Positions 46,604-58,177 are shown, numbered from the stretch's first letter. The stretch is 64,000 nt of DNA from Cervus elaphus (GCF_910594005.1 NC_057843.1:32089001-32153000), one strand, 5' to 3'. Made by a program: numbers and translations. Notes: a model not told the origin generated them from the sequence alone.

Positions 46604-48136
46604 ATACATCCTGGAATGTGAAGTAAAGTGGGCCTTGGGAAGCATCACATTAAACAAAGCTAGCAGAGGTGATGGAATTCTAATTGAGCTATTATAAATC
46701 CTGAAAGATGACGCTGTGAAAGTGCTGCAATCAATATGGCAACAAATTCGGAAAACTCAGCAGTGGCCACAGGACTGGAAAAGGTCAGTTTTTATGCCAA
46801 TCCCTAAGAAAGGCAATGACAGAGAATGCTCAAACTACTGCACAATTGCACTCATCTCACTCGCTAGCAAAGTAATGCTCAAAATTCTCCAAGCCAGGCT
46901 TCAACAATATGTGGACCGTAAACTTTCAGATGTTCATGCTGGTTTTAGAAAAGGCAGAGGATCAGAGATCAAACTGCCAACATCCACTGGATCATCGAAA
47001 AAGCAAGAGTTCCAGAAAAACATCTATTTCTGCTTTAATGACTATGCCAAAGCCTTTGACTGTGTGGATTACAGTAAACTGAGGAAAATTCTTTAATAGA
47101 TGGGAATACCAGACCACCTGACCTGCCTCTTGAGAAATCTGTATGCAGGTCAGGAAGCAACAGTTAGAACTGGACATGAAACAACAGACTGGTTCCACAT
47201 TGGGAAAGGAGTGCATCAAGGCTGTATATTGTCACCCTGCTTATTTAACTTATATACAGAGTACATCATGAGAAATCCTGGGCTGGATGAAGCATAAGCT
47301 GGAATCAAGATTGCTGGGAGAAATATCAATAACCTCAGATATGCATATGACACCACACCTATGGTAGAAAGTGAAGAGGAACTAAAGAGCCTCTTGATGA
47401 AAGTGAAAGAGGAGAGTGAAAAAGCTGGCTTAAAGCTCAACATTCAGAAAACTAAGATCATGGCATCCAGTCCCATCACTTAGATGGGGAAATAGATGAA
47501 AAATAGATGGGGAAACAGTGGAAACAGTGGCTGACTTTATTTTGGTGGGCTCCAAAATCACTGCAGATGGTGACTGCAGCCATGAAATTAAAAGACGCTT
47601 ACTCCTTAGAAGGAAAGTTATGACCAACCTAGGCAGAGTAGTAAAAGCAGAGACATTATTTTGCCAACAAAGGTCCATCTAGTCAAGGCTATGGTTTTCC
47701 CAGTAGTCATGTATGGATGTGAGAGTTGGACTATAAAGAAAGCTGAGTGCCAAAGAATTGATACTTTTGATCTGTGGTGTTGGAGAAGAGTCTTGAGAGT
47801 CCCTTGGACTGCAGGGAGATCCAACCAGTCCATCCTAAAGGAGATAGGTTCTGAATGTTCACTGGACAGACTGATGTTGAAGCTGAAACTTCAATACTTT
47901 GGTCACCTGGTGTGAAGAGCTGACTTATTTGAAAAGACCCTGATGCTGGGAAAGATTGAAGGCAGGAGGAGAAGGGGATGACAGAGGATGAGATGGTTGT
48001 ATGGCATCACCAACTCAATGGACATGAGTTTGGGTAAACTCTGGGAGTTGATGATGGACAGGGAGGCCTGGCATGCTGCAGTCCATGGGGTCCCAAGTAG
48101 TGAGACACGACTGAGAGACTGAACTGAACTGAACTA
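46604..48136 (+). mobile_element. BovB, 1.5 kb, GAACT-tail class
   Basis: It starts at ACATCCTGGAATGTGAAGTA and ends ACTGAACTGAACTGAACT. Plus frames: 46716-47096 holds the RT front (HAGFRKGRG, FDCVDYSKL); 47100-47297 continues (QGCILSPCLFNLYTEYIMRN); and 47661-47915 is the C-terminal part. The catalytic box reads YAYD instead of YADD (CAGATATGCATATGACACCA near 47337), so the polymerase would be dead even without the frameshifts. AGATAAT near both ends could be a degraded duplication. Confidence 0.94.
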
Positions 48137-48330
48137 ATGTTAGATAATTCTGAGTGTGAAAAAAAAAAAAAGAAAGACACATTAAATGTTAGTTATCTGA
48201 TTGGGGGGAAATTTTATAATGTTCTTCACATTGTAAAATGGAAAAATATTTTCCTTAGGATATGAATAAAATGTAGAATATTCAACATTCTGATATTGGT
48301 GAGCATTGGATATATTAGGACAGGATAGCT
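48137..48330. other. Short spacer between two BovB copies
   Basis: No recognised feature; an A13 run lies near 48159. Confidence 0.5.
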
Positions 48331-48335
48331 GCAGT

Positions 48336-48701
48336 ACTTTCAAACTGTGGTGCTGGAGAAGGCCCCTGAGAGTCCCTTGGACTGCAAGGAAATAAAGTCA
48401 GTCCCTTCTAAAGGAAATCAACCCTGAATATTCATTGGAAGGACTGCTGCTAAAGATGAACCTCCAATACTTTGGCCACCTGATGCAAAGAGATAATTCG
48501 ATATAAAAGACCCTGATGCTGGGAAAGACTGAAGGCAGGAGAAAGGGACAACAGAGGATGAGATGGTTGGATGGCATCACTAACTCAGTGGACATGGGTT
48601 TGAGCAAACTTCAGCAGATTGTGAAGGACAGGGAAGCCTGACATGCTGCAAGTTCATGGGGTTGCAGAGTTGGACACAGCTTAGCAACTGAACAACAACA
48701 G
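48336..48701 (+). mobile_element. BovB 3' fragment, AAC-tail class
   Basis: About 365 bp, from TTTCAAACTGTGGTGCTGGA to CTTAGCAACTGAACAACAAC. It is more diverged than the copy to its left and has the AAC tail. Confidence 0.92.
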
Positions 48702-50470
48702 GCTGTGGTGCAGTTGGAATGGTGCACTGACATTATATATCTAAACTTGAACATATTTGATAAGTTGATTAAATTTAAATCAAATGATTTGATATATGGT
48801 TTGATATTAGTGGAAATAGTTCCAATATCCTCCCCTAGTAATATTTTATAACTATCTAAGTAATTATTTTCCCCTAATTCACCTTGTGTCTGCATAAATA
48901 CATAAATTCTCTTTTCTGTTTGGGTCAAATACCTCAATATCTATTTATTTAATTTATAGCATTAAAATTTCTCTCATTTTCTTCCTGTGGTAGCAGATGA
49001 AATTTATTTAAAATGAAAAATACAAATTTAATGGTTATTATACACAAATATACTAAATTTACTTGGAATCTTAGCATTTTAATAACTTGTGTGCTTCATC
49101 TGCTGATCTTCCAAACAGGGATTTGATGGGTTTGTTCTCAATTATGTAAATACACCTAGAGATTTTATTTCAAAGTTCATTTAATTGTTGATCAAAATGG
49201 AAACTCTTCAGCCAATGTACACTTAAATAGATATATTTACTTTGAAAATAATATATTAATATACCTATTGATTGAAATATCCAAGATTTTTAAAAAATGT
49301 CTACTTACAAGTCATGCAGCAGTTTTAGCTGTACACATCTAGTAAAATTATAGTATGACACCTCATTAGCTATATTCTCTATAGGTGTAACTTAGTAAGA
49401 CAAGAAAGCCATCAGTGTATTAAAATTATATCCAAACAAGTGCTACTTAGCAAACCATACCAACAACGACTTAAATATATTATGTAGGGAAAACTTTTCT
49501 AAGATACTTAAAAAATAAACATGTTGAATATTTTGTGACTTTTAATTACTTATTATAATAAATGAATTTAATAGAACTTATCTAAAAGAAATAAATCTAG
49601 ATCTTGGTGCTGCAAACTTGCTTAAATATAATATCATATTACATTCATAAGTATGGAATAGGGAAAAGGATTCATTCGTAAGGAAAAGGATGCAGAGCTA
49701 TATTCCTGAAAAAAAATCTCCTTAGTGTTGATTTCCTTTCTTAGATTTTAGTCTACAAATATTGGATGAGAGAAAATATATGAAAATAGAAAGCAAGCAT
49801 GATTAGAATTTGTGTGAAGAATATGATAAACTTACCATAAACACATATTAATACAGTATAAAAAACTTCAGAAAGGAGACATTCCACTCTATTTCAGTCA
49901 TCATTATTCACTCATTCATATCCTTTCATTCATTCATTTATTTGTACGCAATTGCCAAGTGCATGTATTATCAGGCTGTATAACACACAAGTTATGTTGT
50001 GGTAACAAATTATTCAAAAATCTCTGTGGCCGAATAAAACTAAGATTTATTTCTCCCTAAACGTATATCTTCCCTGTGGGTTGGTGAGGATTTTGCTCAT
50101 AAAAGTCAATCAAGCATATAAGTAATTCCAAGATTTCTTATAATTATGTCTAGTTTGAAGAGCGTTCACAAGCATATAATACTATCAATTAAACACAATT
50201 TCTCCTGAGTCACTGAGAGTGATAGTAAGTGAGGCAAACTGTTTTCTGGACCCGTACAGTTTTCCTACTGAAGACAAAATAATGATGTGTGATTCAGTGC
50301 ATATACTATGCCTTGGAGGATGGCACCTAAGTGTTGCAGAATCCTTCCAAGCTGGATCATAAGTTTTAAATTCATCAGGCCATTCTGGCACTCTTTCAGG
50401 AAGCACTGCTTCTAGATAGTACAATATATGATATGTAGGATATCGAGTCAATTTTCATGATAATTATACC
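48702..50470. other. AT-rich DNA, mostly unrecognised
   Basis: No gene seen. The stretch 49965-50110 (TAACAAATTATTCAAAAATC, GTGGCCGAATAAAACTAAGA) has the look of an ancient mammalian repeat, family uncertain. The minus frame 50185-50451 (88 codons) shows no domain I recognise. Confidence 0.45.
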
Positions 50471-50471
50471 T

Positions 50472-51003
50472 AAAAGAAGCTTTCTCCTTGGAAGAAAAGC
50501 TATGACCAACATAGACAGCATATTAACAAGCAGAAGCATTACTTTGCCGACAAAGGTCCATGTAGTCAAAGCTATGGTTTTTCTAGTAGTCATGTGTGGA
50601 TATGAGAGTTGAAACATAAAGGAAGCTGAGGGCTGAAGAATTGATGCTTTTGAACTGTGGTGTTGGAGAAGACTATTGAGAGGCCCTTGGACTGCAAGGA
50701 GATCAAATCAGTAAATCCTAAAGGAAATCAACCCTGAATATTCATTGGAAGGACTGAAGCTCCAATACTTTGGCCACCTGATGGGAAGAACAGACTCATT
50801 GGAAAAGACCCTGATGCTGGGAAAGACTGAAGGCAGGAGGAGAAGGGGATGATAGGGGATGAGAGGGTTGTATGCATCCCTGACTCTATGGACATGAGTT
50901 TGAGCAAGCGCCAGGAGTTGGTGATGCACAGGGAAGCCTGTCATGCTGCAGTCCACGGGGTTCGCAAAGAGTCAAACATGACTGAGCAACTGAACTGAAC
51001 TGA
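50472..51003 (+). mobile_element. BovB 3' fragment, GAACT-tail class
   Basis: From CTAAAAGAAGCTTTCTCCTT to GAACTGAACTGATG. Internal deletions remove part of the AGGACTGATGCTGAAGC segment. It sits directly against an old L1. Confidence 0.92.
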
Positions 51004-51653
51004 TGCTTAAACTGTGTTCAATGCAATCCCAATCAATATCCAAGTCACAAATGGAAGTAAATATTTGCCAAATGTGTCAGATAAAAGCTTTTACTCAAAA
51101 TATATAAATTACTGTTAAAGCTCAATGTTAAGAAGACAAAAAAAGTTCACAAAATATGGTAAATATTTGGACACTTCATGAAGAATATCTAAGAGTAAGC
51201 AATAAATAAACATGAAATGAAGAGCAACATGAGTCACTTGGAAACAGCTCCTCATATCCATATTATGATTCTACTGTGCGCACAGTGGGAAGGTTACAGT
51301 AACAATGATTTAGCACCAAATACTGGCCAGGATATAGAGCAGTTGGAATTCGGATATAGTGCTTATGGAAATGCAAACTGGGTCGTCTCCTTGAACAAAA
51401 AAAAAAAAAAAAAAGGGCATTTCTTATAAACATTTTCACTTAACACATGACCCAAACATCCACTCTTAGGTATTTACACAATAAAAGAGAATATATGAGA
51501 AAATATATGAGTCCACAAAGACTCCTACATGAATGTTCACAACATCATGATTTGTAATATTGTCAAACTGAAACATCACCAATGTACATCAACAGAGACC
51601 AGATAACCAAACTGTGGGAGAGTCATACGATGAGAGATTATTGCAGCATTCTT

Positions 51654-51780
51654 TTTGTTGCTATTAATTTTGGCTACACCCCACAGCATGTGGGACCTCA
51701 GTTTCTTGACCAGGGAATCAAACCCTCGCCCCCTGCATTAGAAGGTGGAGTCTTAACCATTGGACTGCTGGGGAAGCCTG
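51654..51780 (-). mobile_element. CHR-type tRNA-derived SINE, short
   Basis: Reverse orientation. The complement reads as a tRNA-like head (GTCCAATGGTTAAGACTCCA, then GGGTTTGATTCCCTGGTC) followed by ACTGAGGTCCCACATGCTGT. Perfect 11-bp duplication GCAGCATTCTT at 51643-51653 and 51781-51791. Cetartiodactyl CHR family. Confidence 0.88.
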
Positions 51781-52047
51781 GCAGCATTCTTCAAGATAGC
51801 AAACACTGGAAGTAACTCAAGTTTCCATGAGCAATAGGATCTATCATTTGCTGTACTAATATAAAGGAATTTTATACAACAATGAAAACAAATGAAATAT
51901 ACACAGACGTATCCACAAATATGAAACTTAAAAACACAAAGTTTTTAAAACACAAAAGCAGAGAAGGAATATTAACTGTAGAAAAATATATATATAATGC
52001 TATCCTATTTATATAAAAAATAAAACAATATCTTAAGGATTCATATG

Positions 52048-52346
52048 GGGACTTCCTTGGTGGTCCAGTGGTTAAGAGTCCTCCTGCTAATGCAGGGGAC
52101 ATGTGCTCAATCCCTGATCCAGGAAGATCCCACGTGCCTTAGGGCAACTAAGTCTATGTGCCACAACTACTGAGCCCCGAGTGCCCTAGAGCCTGTGCTC
52201 TGCAAGAAGAGAGCCACCACTGTGAGAAGCCTGCACACCACCATGAGAGAGTAGACCTACTCCCCACAGCCAGAGAAATACAGTGCTCAGCAACAAAGAC
52301 CCAGCACAGACAAAAATAAATAAAAAATACAATTATTTTTTAAAAA
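52048..52346 (+). mobile_element. CHR-2-type SINE, full length
   Basis: It starts GGGACTTCCTTGGTGGTCCA with a tRNA-like head (TGGTTAAGAGTCCTCCTGC) and a B-box-like GTGCTCAATCCCTG. It continues through GCCACAACTACTGAGCCC, AGAGAAGCCTGCACACC-type sequence, and ends in AAAATAAATAAAAAATAC. The near-perfect duplication AAGGATTC(A/G)TATG lies at 52035-52047 and 52347-52359. Confidence 0.92.
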
Positions 52347-52400
52347 AAGGATTCGTATGAATGCGGCAAACTTTTAAAAACCATTAAATAGTTAACAAAA

Positions 52401-53395
52401 GCTCAGAAATTATCCTGGAGGAGAAAGAAAGAGAAGAAGCCATGACAAACAGGCATCCTAGGGTTGTTCAAATATAGAGGTCAACTTTTATTTTTGAATA
52501 TGTGGATATTGTCTTTTACCCACTTTATTTAAACTGAATGTGTGCTTAATAGGTACATAATATTGATATATGTTGATTTGTATGAGTATATATATATACA
52601 ACTTTCATAATTAGTGTTTAATATATTTCAGTTTTTAAGGGTTATAAATAGAAAATGAGATTCATACATGGGCTAAAATTTTCTGAGCATGTTTTACAAT
52701 GGATTTCATTAATCCCTAAGTCAATTTTTAAACCACCATCCTATATATCCTTGAAAAAATAATTTCAGAACAGTTGTCATTTCATAGCAACTGTGCATGA
52801 TTAAGGGAGGGGAACTGGAAAGAGAGCTCCAACCTAATTTTCATTAGCTTGGAAGCAATTTATATTTGTAGTTCCTTACTAAGTGAAATAGGTGGAAAGA
52901 AATACAAAATGATTATGATAACAGAAAGGAAGGTCAACAAGTTTAGATAAAACCTCCTTGTAATTTATGCAGAAAATGTAACAATTAATGCTTCAGTTTA
53001 ATACCTGTATACAGCATGCACATCTCTTTCGCTAGCAAATATAGAAAATAGTTGAATGTGTAGGATGCAAACAAAATGTGTAAAAAATCCTTAATATAGA
53101 TTAAAATGGTTAATATAGAATTATTAATTCTTTCTAATTAATTTGTACTTCTTTTAAAAAGTACTACCTATATTCCTTTACTTTATCTCATTTTTATCAT
53201 TCTCAATTAATATTTTCCAGGACAATTTAGCTGCTTATTTCTCATAAGACGAACTTGGTAATATTTGTTTTTAATATTAAAGTAAACATTATCATATGTG
53301 AAGAAAATCGAAAACTGAGACACATACCTAGGGCTCAGTGTCTTACATGCTAGACTAAGCAGTTATCAGAATTTCCTTATTTCTTCTCTGGCTTT
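52401..53395. other. AT-rich DNA without recognisable features
   Basis: No gene or repeat recognised apart from simple AT patches near 52585-52605. Confidence 0.5.
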
Positions 53396-53397
53396 CT

Positions 53398-53500
53398 CAC
53401 ATAAGTACTAATGAACTTTGATCTCTCTGAGTCTCAGTTTTCTCATGTGCAAAAACAACATCAATAAGTAGTACTTCATATTATTATAAATACTAAATAA
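53398..53500 (+). repeat. Probable MIR SINE relic
   Basis: TCTCTGAGTCTCAGTTTTCT then CATGTGCAAAAACAACATCA follow the MIR core 'cctctctgagcctcagtttcctcatctgtaaaat'. Confidence 0.6.
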
Positions 53501-53569
53501 CTATATATATAAAGATCTTAGAACAGAACATGGAACATATAAAATCTTGATAAATATAACCAACCTCAG

Positions 53570-53612
53570 TATACATATACATATGTATACATATATATGT
53601 ATATATATATAT
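53570..53612 (+). repeat. AT/ATAC-rich microsatellite
   Basis: Alternating ATAC, ATGT and TATA units over about 40 bp, partly self-complementary (TATACATATGTATACATATA). Confidence 0.85.
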
Positions 53613-53815
53613 CAATGTATGACATACAATGTGTATTATACTATATGCAAGGTTATTCAAAACATTAATTTGGTGAAATTTCAAAAGTCAAATATGACAA
53701 GTGTATAAATGTGAGTATATACAATATTTGTCTAGAAACTTGATTTCCAACACGATTGGTAAACACAAAATGCCTCGCTGGTAATGGTAGGGTACACGCT
53801 GAAAGTATTGAGAGT
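53613..53815. other. Short unannotated stretch
   Basis: No feature recognised. Confidence 0.5.
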
Positions 53816-53817
53816 AT

Positions 53818-54073
53818 TGAGCTGAAGTTCCAATACTTTGGCCTCCTGATGCAAAGAACTGATTCATTGGAAAAGACCCTGATGCTGGGAAAGATTGGAG
53901 GCAGGAGGAGAAGGGGACCACAGAGGATGAGTTGATTGGATGATATCACCAATTTGATGGACATGAGTTTGAGCAAGCTCCAGCAGTTGGTGATGGACAG
54001 GGAAGACTGGTGTGCTGTAGTCCATAGGGTTCGTAAAGAGTCAGACATGACTGAGTGATTAAACTGAACTGAA
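53818..54073 (+). mobile_element. BovB 3' fragment, GAACT-tail class
   Basis: The last 255 bp of BovB, from AGCTGAAGTTCCAATACTTT to TTAAACTGAACTGAAAC. Confidence 0.92.
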
Positions 54074-54075
54074 AC

Positions 54076-54550
54076 ACATTGGAATAATTACCTCCCCAGA
54101 AAAAGAGCCTAGTATTTGAAATAGGGAAATTTTTCTTTGTTAGGTAAATTCCATGCTATCCTTTCTTTCAAGGAATTTGCAATATTGACAGATGAAATAA
54201 AACAGGCTAAGTCATTATGTCCAAATTAAAAAAACACAAAAACAAAAAACTACAGCTGATAAACTGAAGTCATAGAGAAATTGGGAGGCTAAAAATTGGA
54301 ATATTTGAAAGCTGTTTTTAGTAAAATTTTCTGGATTAGCTGAAGGTGATTAGCAGGGATAGAGAAAAGGAGAAAGGAAGAGAAGAAGTTAAGGTTGATG
54401 CAAGTTTAGAACTATTTTCTCTTTAAGTATCTTTGAGAGATACCACATACATACACAAAGGAATTCTACTTCAATTTTTTTTTTTTTTTTGCTAGTAAAA
54501 GTTTCTAAATACAATTTTATGAAAAATTAGAGTTACTTAAAGGTTGTGGA
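54076..54550. other. AT-rich DNA without recognisable features
   Basis: No gene or repeat recognised. A T-run lies at 54477-54490. Confidence 0.5.
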
Positions 54551-54554
54551 TTTT

Positions 54555-54672
54555 TTTTGCACTTTTTTAAAATTTATTTTTTTAATTGAAGTTTAATTAC
54601 TTTACAGAACTTTGTTATTTTCTGTCAAACCTCAACATAAATTTGTCATAGGTATACATATATCCCTTCCCT
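54555..54672 (-). mobile_element. Older L1 3' end fragment
   Basis: Complement orientation: T-rich tail, TTTAATTACTTTACAGAACT, then TTCTGTCAAACCTCAACATA and GTCATAGGTATACATATATC. This is the complement of the end seen at 46420-46505. Confidence 0.75.
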
Positions 54673-54802
54673 TTTGCTTGTTATTGTCAGTGATCATCGT
54701 AGTCTCCCTGCATTTCCATTTCAGTTCTTAATACCCTAATAGTTTAGTGAGCTATGTGTGCTTTCTTAGAGTGAAAATATGGATACTTTATTTGGTTTGA
54801 AT

Positions 54803-54817
54803 AAGGACAGTGATAGG
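54803..54817 (+). repeat. 5' TSD of chimeric SINE/BovB unit
   Basis: AAGGACAGTGATAGG, repeated exactly at 55339-55353. Confidence 0.95.
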
Positions 54818-55338
54818 GGCTTCCCAGGTGGTGCTATTGATAAAGATTCCACCTGCCAATGCAGGAAATACAAGAGATGTGGGTTCAATAACTGGGTTGG
54901 GAAGATCCTCTGGAGGAGGAAATAGCATCCCACTCCAGTATTCTTGTCTGGAAAATCCTAGCCTGGAAAATCTGAACTGTAGTGCTGGAGAAGATTCTTG
55001 AGAATCCTTTGGACTGCAAGGAGATCAAACCAGTCAATCCTAAAGGAAATCAACCCTAAATATTCATTGGAAGGAATGATGTTGATGCTGAATCTCCAGT
55101 ACTTTGGCCACCTGATAGGAAGATCCAACTCACTGAAAAGATTCTGATGCTGGGAAAAACTGAAGGCAAAAGAAGAGAGAGGCAGAGGATGAGATGGTTG
55201 ATAGCATCACTGACTCAACAGACATCAGTTTGAGCAAACTCTGGAAGATAGTGAAAGATAGGGAAGCCTGGCATGCTACAGTACTTGGGGGTCACAAAAA
55301 GTCTTAGCAACTTTTTTTGGACTTAGTAACTGAACAAC
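54818..55338 (+). mobile_element. Chimeric Bov-tA SINE / BovB element, one insertion
   Basis: The left 140 bp is the 5' half of a Bov-tA (GGCTTCCCAGGTGGTGCTAT, GGTTCAATAACTGGG, TATTCTTGTCTGGAAAATCC). At 54958-54972 the sequence passes into the 3' part of BovB (TGAACTGTAGTGCTGGAGAA onward), ending with the AAC-class tail ACTGAACAAC. The 10-bp phrase CTGGAAAATC occurs at 54948-54957 and again at 54963-54972, right at the join. A perfect 15-bp target-site duplication encloses the whole 521-bp composite, so it inserted as a single unit. Noncoding. The SINE continues neither before nor after the BovB part, which argues against nesting. Confidence 0.88.
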
Positions 55339-55353
55339 AAGGACAGTGATAGG
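55339..55353 (+). repeat. 3' TSD of chimeric SINE/BovB unit
   Basis: AAGGACAGTGATAGG, identical to 54803-54817. Confidence 0.95.
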
Positions 55354-56200
55354 AAAATTGTTCTTAAAAATACTTAAACTCTGTAAAACTTGTTTCTAAA
55401 GACTTGTAATTAAAAATACCTGAATCTCCTAAACATATAAGATGATGTGTTTTCTCTTGAGTTTTAGACATATTCACCTGGTTCCTTGTGTGCGTGTGTG
55501 TGTGTGTGTTTTAAAACTGCATTCCAGACATTTTATAAGAATGAACTGAGAAGCCTGGACCATAATATTTTATTCTGTAAATGTCTATTTCCTGAGATGA
55601 CAAAGTGTTTTTAGGTTGGGGTGGTTAAGTTGAAGAGGTTATCATATAGTTTCAATTTATATGAAACTTAATCTAGACTAGAGATGGGTCATGATTTTAA
55701 TTATATCAAATTTATCTTTAATTACTCTAATGCCCAGTATCCCAAACCATATGTTTTTCCCTCGTTACTCAGGTTGGAAGAAAGCTGGCATCGATCTCAG
55801 CTTGTTTAGGTTCACTTTTGTATTCTACTTCAGTAGAGTCCTAGTATCTGACTACCATGAGAGTATACAAAAATAGATGACATGTATATTACCAACCTCT
55901 AATCCCCTGTTGCTTTCTTGCAAAACTAGGAGGGAAAGACTATCAGGGTGAGAGATTGCTTGACTGAAATGTCTATCCTTGCACTAATGCTCTCATAGAC
56001 TGATTCTTCTCACCAACCGAAGCGTCCCTTCAGGTTTGCTGTTTTCTCCATCTCTCCATTAAATTCTCTACCTACCCATGCCTATAGTGTAAGTCCATCT
56101 TCATGTGCATAAGCTGCCAAACTCACTACTCATATGTGAACATCTCATTTAACTCTAAAGTGTAATTTTCTCACATCTTCCTTGCATCCAGTCCATGTCA
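55354..56200. other. Unannotated DNA
   Basis: No gene recognised. A (GT)n microsatellite lies at 55487-55509. The 61-codon frame at 55691-55876 has no domain I know. Confidence 0.45.
55487..55509 (+). repeat. (GT)n microsatellite
   Basis: About 11 GT units with a single GC interruption. Confidence 0.9.
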
Positions 56201-56204
56201 CAAA

Positions 56205-57545
56205 GTCATAGGAAATATGTAAAAATAATTTTAACAATATATTATTTAGCCTAATATATTTAAAACATTATCACTTAAAATCAGTTATACCTAAATTAAA
56301 AATAAAATATTACAATTTCCACCTGTAAGCAAATAAAATTATTAATGTAATATTTTTGTTATTATACTAAATTTGAAATCAGGTATGTACTCTACCATAG
56401 CATATCACAATTTATATTCTAAAATTTTTTGGTAACATTTGAACTATATGCATCTTATAAAATTTACGGTTGAAAAGCAGATTTACATAACCAAATTGTA
56501 CTAAATATAATTAAAGTTTTGTGAATAAGCAAATCAAGTATCAGCTTTCATAATTTAATTGTAATTATAAATACATTAGATTCAGTTCAGTTCAGTCACT
56601 CAGTAGTGTCTGACTCTTTGCGACCCCATGAATTGCAGCATGCCAGGCCTCCCTGTCCATCACCAACTCCCAGAGTCTACTCAAACTCATGTCCATCGAG
56701 TCGGTGATGCCATCCAGGCATCTCATCCTCTGTCGTCCCCTTCTCCTCCTGCCTCCAGTCCCTCCCAGCATCAGGGTCTTTTCCAATGAGTCAACATGAG
56801 GTGGCCAAAGTACTGGAGTTTCAGCTTCAGCATCAGTCCTTCCAATGAACACCCAGGACTGATCTCCTTTAGGATGGACTGGTTGGATCTCCTTGCAGTC
56901 CAAGGGGCTCTCAAGAATCTTCTCCAAACCACAGTTCAAAAGGATCAATTCTTCGGTGCTCAGCTTTCTTCACAGTCCAACTCTCACATCCATACATGAC
57001 CACTGGAAAAGCCATAGCCTTGACTAGAAGGACCTTTGTTGGCAGAGTAATGTCTCTGCTTTTTAATATGCTATCTAGGTTGGTCATAACTTTCCTTCCA
57101 AGGAGTAAGCGTCTTTTAATTTCATGACTGCAATCACCATCTGCAGTGATTTTGGAGTCAAAAAAATAATAAAGTCAGCCACTGTTTTCACTGTTTCCCC
57201 ATCTATTTCCCATGAAGTGATGGAACTAGATGCCATGATCTTAGTTTTCTGAATGTTAAGCTTTAAGCCAACTTTTTCACTCTCCTCTTTCACTTTCATC
57301 AAGAGGCTTTTTAGTTCCTCTACACTTTCTGCCATAAGGGTGGTGTCATCTGCATATCTGAGGTTATTGATATTTCTCCTGGGAAACTTGATTTCAGCTT
57401 GAGCTTCTTCCAGTCCAGTGTTTCTCATGATGTACTCTGCATACATTAGATTAAAAATTTACACATTCAGCTCTACTAGCCACATTTCAAGTGCTCCATT
57501 GCTACATGTGGTTAACGGCTACCATATCTTTGAGCACAACTCTTA
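56205..57545. repeat. Ancient interspersed repeat, split by BovB
   Basis: The phrases at 56220-56300 (AATTTTAACAATATATTATT, AGCCTAATATATTTAAAACA) and at 57475-57530 (CTAGCCACATTTCAAGTGCT, CATGTGGTTAACGGCTACCA) resemble two parts of one old mammalian repeat, possibly a DNA transposon. The BovB at 56581-57440 inserted between them. Family and exact limits are uncertain. Confidence 0.45.
56581..57440 (-). mobile_element. BovB, 5'-truncated, GAACT-tail class, with TSD
   Basis: The left edge TTCAGTTCAGTTCAGTCACT is the tail complement; the right edge is near TGTACTCTGC. Duplication ATACATTAGA at 56571-56580 and 57441-57450. Minus frame 57084-57446 (120 codons) keeps the RT box NLRYADDTTLMAES; frame 56592-56948 covers the C-terminus. 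The DFIIFLTPKS segment shows a local frame disturbance, where the usual text would be GGSKI. Confidence 0.95.
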
Positions 57546-57645
57546 ACTATTGCCCTTGTCCTGAATTTTCTTCTCTCCAAATTCACTTGGCTTCTTGCCC
57601 AAAGCTCACCATTTAAAACTAATGATTTATATTTATGGTCTTCTT

Positions 57646-57867
57646 GAAAATGAAAGTGAATATGTTAGTTGCTCAGTTGCCACTCTTTGTGACTCCATGG
57701 ATTGCAGACCACCAGGCTCCCCTGTCCATGGAATTCTCCAGGCAAGAACACTGGCATGGGTAGCTATTCCCTTCTCCAGGGGAATCTTCCTGACCCAGGG
57801 ATTGAACCTAGTTCTCCTTCACTGTAGGCAAATTATTTACCATCTGAGCAACTAGGGAAGCCCTACA
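57646..57867 (-). mobile_element. Bov-tA SINE
   Basis: Complement orientation. The BovA part is at left (GTTAGTTGCTCAGTTGCCAC, CCCCTGTCCATGGAATTCTC) and the tRNA-like head complement at right (CTGAGCAACTAGGGAAGCCC). Probable target-site duplication GTCTTCTT at 57638-57645 and 57868-57875. Confidence 0.9.
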
Positions 57868-57912
57868 GTCTTCTTACTACCTACTAATAAGTGGACTTTA
57901 CAGTGTCAGCAG

Positions 57913-58068
57913 TTTTGATCCCTGGGTTAGGAAGATCCCCTGGAGGAGGGCATGGCAACTCACTCCAGTATTCTTGCCTGGAGAATCCCATGCACAGAGG
58001 AGCCTGGTGGGCTATGATACATAGTGTTGCAAAAGTTGGAAATGGCTGAAGTGACTTAGCACACATAA
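57913..58068 (+). mobile_element. Bov-tA SINE, 5'-truncated
   Basis: It starts at the B-box part TTTTGATCCCTGGGTTAGGA and runs to GAAGTGACTTAGCACACATA. The first 50-60 bp of the tRNA-like head is missing. Confidence 0.9.
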
Positions 58069-58177
58069 TAAGAAAGAATATCTGTTAGAAAAGTAATGAG
58101 ATTCCAGTAATATTTGTCCCTGTCCTCCCCTGTCTGTCTTTTCCAAGAATTGTTAGTTAGGGCCAAGTGGTATACCT

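Larger units (their letters stand above)
51009..52400 (+). mobile_element. Ancient L1 fragment, split by two CHR SINEs
   Basis: Worn L1 ORF2/3' sequence, outside the SINEs. Landmarks: TTCAATGCAATCCCAATCAA, ATGAAGAATATCTAAGAGTA, CTTAGGTATTTACACAATAA, CCTACATGAATGTTCACAAC and AACCAAACTGTGGGAGAGTC. There is an A18 run at 51397-51414. Both ends are uncertain, and the right limit after the second SINE is a guess. Confidence 0.65.

Noticed and set aside
13700..57440. The recurrent BovB and SINE blocks as a CRISPR-like array
   Set aside because: Spacing is irregular, copies lie on both strands and differ in length, and the unit is a known retrotransposon.
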